The notes under the pieces: model-generated
Told to the model about the DNA's origin: nothing
The model's database searches: none
The model's input: the letters and a program-made list of their open reading frames with translations, nothing else
In this document: positions 19,627 through 28,006 of the stretch, one piece after another
How the letters are laid out: each line of letters begins with the position of its first letter
Position numbering within the stretch: position 1 is the stretch's first letter
Made by a program: the position numbers and the translations under genes
From: an uncultured Bacteroidales bacterium
Lineage (GTDB): Bacteria; Bacteroidota; Bacteroidia; Bacteroidales; Paludibacteraceae
Direction: 5' to 3'
Assembly: GCA_946403215.1 (NCBI GenBank)
Contig: CAMIZG010000001.1
Span: forward strand, 81,289 to 145,288
Length of the DNA: 64,000 nt

Positions 19627-20364
19627 ATGAAAATCATCGGTGTTATACCGGCTCGCTATCAATCAAGCCGTTTCCCAGGCAAACCATTGGCGGACATCCT
19701 CGGCAAACCCATGATCTGGTGGGTGTATCAGCAGTGCCTCAAAGTCCGTGAACTGGACGAAGTATATGTCGCTACTGACGATGAGCGCATCTTCAATATC
19801 TGCACCGAGTTCGGCATGCGCGTCATCATGACCTCTGACCAGCACCGCTCCGGCACTGATCGTCTCGGCGAGGTCGCGACCAAAGTCAGTGGTGACCTGT
19901 TCGTCAATATCCAAGGCGACGAACCGCTCATCGAGCCGCAGATGATCCGCGACCTCATCGGCATCTTTGATGACCAATCCGTCTATTACGGTTCACTCCG
20001 CAAGCAGATCACCGACGAGGCAGAGATCCAAGCGCCCAGCACGGTCAAGGTCGTTGTGGACAAGAACGAAGACGCACTCTACTTCTCGCGTAGCGTCATC
20101 CCCTCCAACGTCAAAGACGGCAAACCCGTTCGCATATATCGCCATGTGGGTATCTATGCCTACAAGCGCGATTTCCTTATGACGTTCATTCAGCTCCCGC
20201 CATCCGAACTTGAGGCAGTCGAAGGCCTTGAGCAACTCCGCGCTCTGGAGAACGGCTACAAGCTCCGCGTCCACGAAACGCAATTCGATTCCATCGGCGT
20301 TGATCTGCCCGAGCATATTGCACTGGTCGAACAAGCTATCTTACGCAATCAATCCGCCCAATGA
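19627..20364 (+). CDS. kdsB: 3-deoxy-manno-octulosonate cytidylyltransferase
   Basis: MKIIGVIPARYQSSRFPGKPLADILGKPMIWWVYQQ...VNIQGDEPLIEPQMI...SRSVIP...HVGIYAYKRDFL. Confidence 0.95.
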   Translation: MKIIGVIPARYQSSRFPGKPLADILGKPMIWWVYQQCLKVRELDEVYVATDDERIFNICTEFGMRVIMTSDQHRSGTDRLGEVATKVSGDLFVNIQGDEPLIEPQMIRDLIGIFDDQSVYYGSLRKQITDEAEIQAPSTVKVVVDKNEDALYFSRSVIPSNVKDGKPVRIYRHVGIYAYKRDFLMTFIQLPPSELEAVEGLEQLRALENGYKLRVHETQFDSIGVDLPEHIALVEQAILRNQSAQ

Positions 20365-21986
20365 CCGCCACATCCACATCTTCACTCCCGTGGCTCCGCC
20401 AAGCCGCACGTGCTTATCGGTTGCAGATGAGCGTGAACATCGCGCTTGGCATCACCGATGTGCTTATCGGCCTGGCTGAAGTGTGGTTAAGCAAGCAGCT
20501 CATTGATGCCGCTACTTCCGGCCATACATGGCACCTGAGTGATGGCGGTTGGCTCTCGCTGCCGGCACTTGCCGCGATGCTCATAACATGCATGCTCACG
20601 TCCGTTGCGCTGGCTTATGCCGTGCGATGGTTGCGCGCCAAGCTCTCCATCCGTTCGCTCAACCGGCTTCAGGCCGGCGAATATTCCCGGCTCTTACAAT
20701 CCCCGTGGCTCTACCTGCGCAAGCAGCACTCCGGAACACTCACCAATACGCTCATCGATGATATTGACACAATCTCATCGTTCCTTTCCGAACAGTTCCC
20801 GGCACTCGTTACCGCCGTGCTGCAGTTCGTAGGCGCGTTCGTTTTCCTTGCCGTTCTCGACTGGCGGCTGGCTCTTGTCATAGTCATCGTCACCCCGGCC
20901 ATCATCTCTGCGGCTCAACTCTATATCCGCCGCATGCGCCGTCATCGCCATCAGGTACGTGAAGATCAGGCTGCCATTCAGGCATTTATCCAGGAGACCA
21001 TCCAGCACTCGCTCATGCTCAAGGCGCTCAACCGTACGGCTTATGCCGGATCATTGCTTGACGAGCATCATGAGCGCTACAGTCAGAGTTTCATGCGCCT
21101 GACGCGTTATTCGGCGATGGCAACGGTACTTGTCCGTACGGCTTTTGTTGCAGGTTACCTCATTGCATTCTTCTGGGGAGCCTACAGCCTGTCGGTTCAC
21201 GCAATAACTTTCGGCGCAATGGTCGCCTTCGTTCAGCTGGTAGGACGTATCCAACAGCCCATGCGCACACTCATCGGATACGTAGGCACCTTTGTCAATG
21301 TGTTCACCGCTGCCGAACGCATCGCAGCGCTCGCAGGTCAGCAATCAGCGATCAGTAGTCAGCAGTCAGCAGTCAGAGGTCAACTGTCAACTATACAAGT
21401 CTCCGACCTCTCCTTCACGTACCCCGATTCCGACGAACCAGTCCTCTCCCACCTGAACGCTACTATCCCACAAGGTTCGCTTACGGCCGTTGTCGGCAAA
21501 ACGGGCATCGGCAAAACAACGTTTGTCCAACTTCTGCTTGGATTGCTTCCCGCCCCCGAAGGCACGCTCAATGTTCCCGCTCAAGGTTTTTCCTATGTCC
21601 CGCAGGGCAATACGCTCCTTTCCGGCACGATCCGATACAATCTTCTTTTCGGCAACCCCACCGCAACCGACCAAGCCATGCGCGAGGCTCTTAGGCTCGC
21701 TGATGCCGACTTTGTCCTTGGCGATGAACGTGGCTTGGATTATCCATGTGGCGAACGCGGTTCAGGGCTCAGCGAGGGACAGGCGCAACGCATTGCTATT
21801 GCCCGCGCCCTGCTCATAGATGCTCCTGTTCTGCTGCTTGACGAAGCCTTCTCGGCGCTGGATACGCAGACTGCCGAAACCATCCTCACCAATATCCGTC
21901 GTGCTCGCCCCGAACAGACCATCATTTGCATCACCCACCGCGATGCACTTATCCCACAAGCCGACCAAGTCATTCATCTTACTTAA
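20361..21986 (+). CDS. ABC transporter, fused permease/ATP-binding (type I exporter)
   Basis: TM domain, Walker A GKTGIGKTT, signature GSGLSEGQAQRIAIARALL, Walker B LLLDEAFSALD; ATGA overlap with kdsB. Confidence 0.92.
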   Translation: MTATSTSSLPWLRQAARAYRLQMSVNIALGITDVLIGLAEVWLSKQLIDAATSGHTWHLSDGGWLSLPALAAMLITCMLTSVALAYAVRWLRAKLSIRSLNRLQAGEYSRLLQSPWLYLRKQHSGTLTNTLIDDIDTISSFLSEQFPALVTAVLQFVGAFVFLAVLDWRLALVIVIVTPAIISAAQLYIRRMRRHRHQVREDQAAIQAFIQETIQHSLMLKALNRTAYAGSLLDEHHERYSQSFMRLTRYSAMATVLVRTAFVAGYLIAFFWGAYSLSVHAITFGAMVAFVQLVGRIQQPMRTLIGYVGTFVNVFTAAERIAALAGQQSAISSQQSAVRGQLSTIQVSDLSFTYPDSDEPVLSHLNATIPQGSLTAVVGKTGIGKTTFVQLLLGLLPAPEGTLNVPAQGFSYVPQGNTLLSGTIRYNLLFGNPTATDQAMREALRLADADFVLGDERGLDYPCGERGSGLSEGQAQRIAIARALLIDAPVLLLDEAFSALDTQTAETILTNIRRARPEQTIICITHRDALIPQADQVIHLT

Positions 21987-22034
21987 TTATAACATCCATC
22001 GGCCGAACGTGGTCGATCTCATACATCTCATCCC

Positions 22035-22523
22035 ATGCAACAACCCGATATCCGCCTTTTCCTCTGCGACGTAGATGGCACCCTCACCGATGGTGGCATG
22101 TATTACACCGAGAATGGCGACGAGCTCAAGAAGTTCAACACCCGCGATGGAATGGCGCTGCAGATCTTGCACGACCATGGTATCCGCACGGGTATCATTA
22201 CCTCTGAGCAGCGCGACCTCGTGGCACGCCGTGCTACCAAGCTCCGTGTCGATTACCTTCGCCTCGGGCAGTTCGGCGGTGGCAAACGTGAAGTGGCAGA
22301 AGCCATCTGCCGAGAGATGGGCATCACCATGCAGCAAGTGCTCTACATAGGCGACGACCTCAATTGCTACGATATTCTTACTGCCGTAGGCTATCCCGCT
22401 TGCCCTGCTGATGCGTGCAACAAGGTGCTCAATATTCCCGGCATCCATGTTTTGTCGCGCAAAGGCGGCGATGCTGTCGTCCGCGAACTTGCTGAAAAAC
22501 TCTTCCCCGACTGGTTCAATTAA
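22035..22523 (+). CDS. kdsC: 3-deoxy-D-manno-octulosonate 8-phosphate phosphatase
   Basis: IRLFLCDVDGTLTDGGMYYTENGDELKKFNTRDGMALQILHDHGIRTGIITSE...YIGDDLNCYDIL; adjacent to kdsB. Confidence 0.92.
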   Translation: MQQPDIRLFLCDVDGTLTDGGMYYTENGDELKKFNTRDGMALQILHDHGIRTGIITSEQRDLVARRATKLRVDYLRLGQFGGGKREVAEAICREMGITMQQVLYIGDDLNCYDILTAVGYPACPADACNKVLNIPGIHVLSRKGGDAVVRELAEKLFPDWFN

Positions 22524-22579
22524 TCGGAAGTTATTTTACATAACATTCGGGGATTTGTCCAACTGAGTAAGGGGTAAGA

Positions 22580-22650
22580 CGGAGTTTAGTTAGACTTTTA
22601 TCGAGGTTTAGTTAGACTTTTGTCGGGGTTTGTTCAACTTCACCGAGGGT
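22580..22650. repeat. Degenerate intergenic tandem repeat, about 22-nt period
   Basis: gtttagttagacttttatcgag / gtttagttagacttttgtcggg / gtttgttcaacttcaccgagg. Confidence 0.75.
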
Positions 22651-22781
22651 AAGTTGGGGGAACATCGGATCATTATCGAGCCATTATCGGGAGTGATGCA
22701 CTCAAATCGCTCCGTTTTGTAGTCTTAATGTCGCAAAAAATAGTTTGCGGCATGTTTTATAACATAAAATTCCGCACAAGG

Positions 22782-22812
22782 TTGCAATTCCCGAAAATTT
22801 TCTGTAACTTTG
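22782..22812 (+). promoter_or_regulatory. Bacteroidota-type promoter for secreted protein gene
   Basis: TTG at 22782-22784, 20-nt spacer, TAACTTTG at 22805-22812. Confidence 0.75.
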
Positions 22813-22919
22813 CGCTTTGATATAAATATCAACTCGTACTATTAAAACGCGAATTATTAATATCGGTATAGTCTCATGCACATTAGTCGTGAGCCTTGCC
22901 CACAAAAAAACATAAAACA

Positions 22920-25046
22920 ATGAAAGCAAAAAGTTTGTTTTTAGTATTTGCTTTATCGCTCTTGTTACCCTTCGCTGCGCTTGCAGCAGAGAAGACTGAC
23001 ACGTATTCTGCACCCGGTAGTTTTGCTTACGATGAGATTCCTATCTCTGGCGCCCTGGGTACCAGTGGAGCAACGTATGCAGGTACCGTAGGATATGATG
23101 GCGATTATCCATGTTTCGTGCTCGACCAAGAGTACATTTGTGCTACCACATTATCCCCTGGTACAGTTAAGGCGATTACCATCACATGGGCAGATGATGA
23201 TGAATTCTACAATACACCTAGCGAGTCGGCCATTTTTGTATATGGTAGTGAAACGGCCTTCGACGGTTCAGAGACATTGGGTGACTTGGCTGCAGCCGGT
23301 AAACCGTGTATTGGCACCCTGTACTATAGCGCCCCGGGTGCTGTGAGTGTCACACTTTCTGCTCATCCCGCGCATATTGCTATCGTGGGTGGACCTATTA
23401 ACGCGGCTGTCGAGAGTATTTCGATAACATGGACTGTGCCTGACGTAACGACGTACACCCTCACAGGTACTATCGGTTCGGGAAAGGGTAAGGTGACATT
23501 TAAGCCCACATCTCCTGTGGCTGAAGGTGCCGAGGTGACAGTTACGATGAAAGCGGGTAGTGGAAACGAACTCCGCAGTTTCACCATTGATGGGGCTACC
23601 ACAGTGTTGACGGAAGATGAATATACGGGCAGCGAGACGCGTACATTTACTATGCCGGCACATAACGTTACCGTTACTGCCAATTTCGCCACGGCTCCTT
23701 CGCGTGTGGCCAATCCTATTTATGTAAATGGCAAAGTGGAAATCTACGAGACGATTATCCCGTCCGGCGTGGATTCCGTCTATACTATTAGCACAGCGGC
23801 TGCATATACTGCCGGATGGAAAAGCATTACATCCACAAGCAATAGAGTTAAAGTCGTTAGCACGACCTCTCCGGTTAGTGGCGTTAGCCAGTTAACCCTC
23901 CGTGGCTTGGTCACCGGTTCTGACGAGATAGTAATTAATACATATCAGACCAATGGATTCTTACGCGCAAGCAAGGTCATCCGTGTAACCGTTGTGCCGC
24001 GTGAGGTTATTCTTGTTACTTCACTCAACGGAAAGCACTATGCACTTACACACACTATTGGTGGTGCAACCGCTACTGCTCAGGAACTGATCAAACAAGG
24101 GGCTAACTATTATTACAAATCCGATGTTACACCAAGTTCGTTCACATGGGATCTCTCATATGCAAATGATGCAGGGGATATTTATCTTAAGAATGGCGCA
24201 CAGTATCTATCCATTAAGGCGGCAAATATGTCGCTGTCCGGATCCGCATTCACTTGGTCGCATAATGCTGAGGATGTGCTGATTACCGATTATCTGACAA
24301 GTCCCTGCTACAATGAGAAGTTCTCGGCGTTTACCGTTGAAACCCAGAGCCAGTATGAGGGCGTGACGACAATCTCCGCACCAATTCGTGAGGTGAGCAT
24401 CAGCAACTTACTCCCCGCACCATCACCGTACACTCGCTCACTCACCAGTGGTAACTTTGCCACTATGTGTCTGCCCTTCCCCGTTAGCAGAAGCGATGCG
24501 TTCTTCAGCGGTGTTGATGTGTTCAACCTGACCGGTAAATACGTGAGTGCCGGCAAGGTAACAGGCATTGAAATTGAGGAGGAAACAGGCGTACTCGTTG
24601 CAGGTAAGCCATACATCATCCAGGCGACAGCAAGCACGCTCACTGTTTGGTACGGCGTAGCAAGTGCTGTCTCACCCGTTGCCGCTACAGGTCTTGTGGG
24701 CAATCTTAGTGCCTCACCGCTTAGCGTTCCAGATGGATGTTATGGATTCCTGTCTAATCTGTTGCACAAGGTTGCCGGTGGTACAGCCACCATCAGACAG
24801 TACAGAGCATATATTGACTTGAGCGCAGTACCGGAAATCGCTGCAGGAGCATCTGCTCCCGGACGTATATCCATTTACACCGATGATTCCGGCGACGAGG
24901 AGACTCCGACTTCCGTTGACCAACTCCTCGAGCATGCTACGTTCATTAACTGGAACGAGCCCGTGTATAACACGCTCGGCCAGCGCGTAGGCAGAGGATC
25001 AACAGGCGTTCTTATCCAGAACGGACGGAAATTCTTGGTTCAATAA
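22920..25046 (+). CDS. Secreted protein with divergent InlB-type repeat domain and a short C-terminal sorting-like tail
   Basis: Signal peptide MKAKSLFLVFALSLLLPFAALA; GTIGSGKGKVTFKPTSPVAEGAEVTVTMKAGSGNELRSF...TFTMPAHNVTVTANF; C-term YNTLGQRVGRGSTGVLIQNGRKFLVQ. Confidence 0.8.
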   Translation: MKAKSLFLVFALSLLLPFAALAAEKTDTYSAPGSFAYDEIPISGALGTSGATYAGTVGYDGDYPCFVLDQEYICATTLSPGTVKAITITWADDDEFYNTPSESAIFVYGSETAFDGSETLGDLAAAGKPCIGTLYYSAPGAVSVTLSAHPAHIAIVGGPINAAVESISITWTVPDVTTYTLTGTIGSGKGKVTFKPTSPVAEGAEVTVTMKAGSGNELRSFTIDGATTVLTEDEYTGSETRTFTMPAHNVTVTANFATAPSRVANPIYVNGKVEIYETIIPSGVDSVYTISTAAAYTAGWKSITSTSNRVKVVSTTSPVSGVSQLTLRGLVTGSDEIVINTYQTNGFLRASKVIRVTVVPREVILVTSLNGKHYALTHTIGGATATAQELIKQGANYYYKSDVTPSSFTWDLSYANDAGDIYLKNGAQYLSIKAANMSLSGSAFTWSHNAEDVLITDYLTSPCYNEKFSAFTVETQSQYEGVTTISAPIREVSISNLLPAPSPYTRSLTSGNFATMCLPFPVSRSDAFFSGVDVFNLTGKYVSAGKVTGIEIEEETGVLVAGKPYIIQATASTLTVWYGVASAVSPVAATGLVGNLSASPLSVPDGCYGFLSNLLHKVAGGTATIRQYRAYIDLSAVPEIAAGASAPGRISIYTDDSGDEETPTSVDQLLEHATFINWNEPVYNTLGQRVGRGSTGVLIQNGRKFLVQ

Positions 25047-25138
25047 GCCAATTTGACAGCAACAAGGTATTAGTTAATAATTGATATTATGGTAAATCCC
25101 TCGCATATTAGATGCGAGTAAAAAAGGAGATAATAAAA

Positions 25139-25318
25139 ATGAAAAAGTTTATTGCACCTGAAGTAAAAGTAGTGCGTTACGACTCAAGCATACTCTGCAC
25201 CAGCATTGGCATGGGCGATGATATCGGTCCTGGCCAGGAGGTTGAGTTCGATGCACCGGGACGTCGTCGTTCCATCTTTGAGGACGATGCACCTGAGCAG
25301 AACAAAGGCCGCCGCTAA
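25139..25318 (+). CDS. 59-aa small peptide, candidate modified-peptide precursor
   Basis: MKKFIAPEVKVVRYDSSILCTSIGMGDDIGPGQEVEFDAPGRRRSIFEDDAPEQNKGRR; 22 nt upstream of the PqqD-like gene. Confidence 0.7.
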   Translation: MKKFIAPEVKVVRYDSSILCTSIGMGDDIGPGQEVEFDAPGRRRSIFEDDAPEQNKGRR

Positions 25319-25340
25319 TCAGCGAGCCCACGGCTGTCGT

Positions 25341-25628
25341 ATGCGACTGCGCTACACCTTCCGCTTTCAGCAGCTCGGTGATACATTCCTCGGCGCTGCT
25401 GTCGGACAAAATGCCCACCTCTTCAACGGAATCCTCCAACTGAATGAGGTGGGGCATTTTCTTGTCTCACAACTCGCCGAACTCCCTCCGACCGAGTCCG
25501 ACGAACAGCAGACAATAACCACTCTAACCAACGCGTTAATCCGCGAATACGAAGTTGATACACCTACAGCCAGGCAGGCTGTCCAGCAAGTCGTAGATTA
25601 CTTACAACAAGAAGGCGTGTTATCGTAA
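25341..25628 (+). CDS. PqqD-like protein (RiPP recognition element fold)
   Basis: LRYTFRFQQLGDTFLGAAVGQNAHLFNGILQLNEVGHFLVSQLAE...LIREYEVDTPTARQAVQQVVDYLQQEGVLS; ATG at 25341 preferred over the ORF-track start. Confidence 0.8.
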   Translation: MRLRYTFRFQQLGDTFLGAAVGQNAHLFNGILQLNEVGHFLVSQLAELPPTESDEQQTITTLTNALIREYEVDTPTARQAVQQVVDYLQQEGVLS

Positions 25629-25639
25629 CACGCCTTCTT
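25609..25639. terminator. Bidirectional hairpin between convergent pqqD-like and clpB genes
   Basis: AAGAAGGCGTGTTA-TCG-TAACACGCCTTCTT, 14-bp perfect stem; contains the pqqD-like stop codon. Confidence 0.75.
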
Positions 25640-25664
25640 CGTCTGTTAGGAGCCTGTATTCGAC

Positions 25665-27797
25665 TTAATTCCTGAACTTCAGCTCGCCTTCACGCAGTTC
25701 AACAATCACAGGTCTGTTCCTATCTACCTTGCCGGCAATAATACTCTTGCTCAGCTCGTTCAGTACCAATCGTTGCAGTGCTCTCTTCACCGGACGAGCA
25801 CCGAACTGCGGATCATAACCTTCCTTAGCTATATAATCAATTGCATCATCCGTTACGCGCAGATCGATTCCGCTCTCCATAAGCATCTTATGTACTCCGC
25901 CGATCTGCAGGCCTACAATGTCGCGGATCTGCTCCTCGTTGAGTGGCTGGAACATGATCGTCTCATCAATCCTATTCAGGAACTCCGGACGAATGGTCTG
26001 CCTCAACAATTCAAGCACCTGGTTGCGCGTTGTCTCAGTATCCACACCTTTCTCCGCGTTCTCGCGAATGAGTTGTGAGCCGAGGTTAGATGTCAAGATG
26101 ATCAGCGTGTTCTTGAAGTTCACCACGCGTCCCTTGTTATCGGTCAATCGGCCGTCATCCAGTACTTGCAGCAGTACGTTGAACACATCGGGGTGCGCTT
26201 TCTCTATCTCATCGAACAGCACTACGCTGTATGGCTTGCGCCTGATAGCTTCTGTCAGTTGTCCGCCTTCGTCGTAACCCACATATCCCGGAGGCGCACC
26301 GATCAGTCGGGTCGCGCTGAACTTCTCCTGATACTCGCTCATGTCGATACGCGTCATCATGTTCTCGTCATCGAACAGATAGTCCGCCAACGCTTTCGCC
26401 AGTTCCGTCTTGCCGACACCCGTTGTGCCGAGGAAGATAAACGAACCAATCGGTCGCTTCGGGTCTTGCAAGCCTGCACGGCTGCGGCGTATAGCATCGC
26501 TCACGGCCTCGATGGCTTCGTCCTGACCAACCACACGCTTGTGCAGCTCTTCTTCCAGATGCAATAACTTATCACGCTCCGACTGCATCATCTTCGTTAC
26601 AGGTATTCCTGTCCAGCGGGCTACTACCTCAGCGATATCATCTTCATCCACTTCCTCCTTAATAAGGCTGTCACCATTATCCATTGCGTGCAAGGCGTCT
26701 TGCGCGGCTTTGATATTTGCTTCGGCTTGCTTGATCTTGCCGTAGCGAATCTCTGCCACCTTACCATAGTTGCCTTCGCGTTCGGCTACTTCTGCTTCGT
26801 GCTTCATCTGCTCAATGCCGGCTTTCTCGTTCTGGATAGTGGCTATATAGCCCTTCTCCTTCGCCCAGCGAACTTCCAGATCGGATGATTTGGTTTTCAA
26901 AGTCTTGAGCTGTTCCTCGATGCCTGCAAGTTTCTCCTTGTCGTTCTCTCTCTTGATTGCCTCGCGCTCGATCTCCAACTGCTTAATCTGTCGGTCTAAG
27001 GCATCGAGCTCCTCCGGTTTGCTATCCACTTCCAGACGCAGCTTGGCTGCGGCTTCATCCACAAGGTCGATGGCTTTGTCCGGCAGGAAACGATCGGTGA
27101 TATAACGTGCACTTAAGGTGACAGCCGCAATCAGTGCATCATCCTTGATACGCACCTTGTGATGCGTCTCATAACGCTCCTTCAGTCCACGCAATATACT
27201 GATGGTTGCACTTTCATCCGGCTCGTCAATCATTACGATCTGGAAACGGCGTTCCAGGGCTTTGTCGGTCTCGAAGTATTTCTGGTACTCATTGAGCGTG
27301 GTGGCACCAATGGCGCGCAAGTCGCCACGTGCCAGTGCAGGTTTCAGGATGTTCGCCGCATCCATTGCGCCGGATGTCTTGCCTGCACCTACGAGCGTGT
27401 GTATCTCGTCAATGAACAAGATGATCTCACCAGCTGCGGCTGTCACCTCATTGATCACGCCTTTTAGTCGTTCCTCAAACTCGCCCTGATACTTAGCGCC
27501 GGCGATCAGCGCACCCATATCGAGGGAGTAGATCTTCTTGCGCTTCAGGTTCTCAGGCACGTCACCGCGTACAATTCGATGCGCCAAACCTTCGGCGATA
27601 GCGGTCTTACCCACACCGGGTTCGCCGATGAGGATAGGGTTGTTCTTCGTCCGGCGGGAGAGTATCTGCAGTACCCGCCTGATTTCATCATCTCGTCCAA
27701 TGACGGGGTCGAGTTTGCCTTGTGAAGCACGCTCGCACAGGTCGATAGCGTACTTCTTCAGGTTCTCATTGTTGGAATTGTTGTTTTGATAGTTCAT
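25665..27797 (-). CDS. clpB: ClpB-type AAA+ disaggregase lacking the N-terminal Clp_N domain
   Basis: [67 protein letters not shown]; middle coiled coil; second [18 protein letters not shown]. Confidence 0.9.
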   Translation of the reverse strand: MNYQNNNSNNENLKKYAIDLCERASQGKLDPVIGRDDEIRRVLQILSRRTKNNPILIGEPGVGKTAIAEGLAHRIVRGDVPENLKRKKIYSLDMGALIAGAKYQGEFEERLKGVINEVTAAAGEIILFIDEIHTLVGAGKTSGAMDAANILKPALARGDLRAIGATTLNEYQKYFETDKALERRFQIVMIDEPDESATISILRGLKERYETHHKVRIKDDALIAAVTLSARYITDRFLPDKAIDLVDEAAAKLRLEVDSKPEELDALDRQIKQLEIEREAIKRENDKEKLAGIEEQLKTLKTKSSDLEVRWAKEKGYIATIQNEKAGIEQMKHEAEVAEREGNYGKVAEIRYGKIKQAEANIKAAQDALHAMDNGDSLIKEEVDEDDIAEVVARWTGIPVTKMMQSERDKLLHLEEELHKRVVGQDEAIEAVSDAIRRSRAGLQDPKRPIGSFIFLGTTGVGKTELAKALADYLFDDENMMTRIDMSEYQEKFSATRLIGAPPGYVGYDEGGQLTEAIRRKPYSVVLFDEIEKAHPDVFNVLLQVLDDGRLTDNKGRVVNFKNTLIILTSNLGSQLIRENAEKGVDTETTRNQVLELLRQTIRPEFLNRIDETIMFQPLNEEQIRDIVGLQIGGVHKMLMESGIDLRVTDDAIDYIAKEGYDPQFGARPVKRALQRLVLNELSKSIIAGKVDRNRPVIVELREGELKFRN

Positions 27798-27917
27798 AGT
27801 ATTTGGTCTTTAAATTGTTAGTCTTTTTTTCGTGATACCGTGATGCCATGATGCAGGAATCACTTCATAGTGAACACTTCAAAGAATATACCAAACCCAT
27901 ACGGACTGACAAAATGG

Positions 27918-27947
27918 CAGTCGGAGGCAATTGGTGCCCCCGACTGC
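27918..27947 (-). terminator. Candidate terminator hairpin downstream of 5'-nucleotidase gene
   Basis: GCAGTCGGAGGCA ... TGCCCCCGACTGC, 13-bp stem with one mismatch. Confidence 0.55.
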
Positions 27948-28006
27948 TGATGTTGGTTTGTTATCTGTAAAATGTCAGTTATTCCCTATTCGCTGTTCCC
28001 CAGTCA

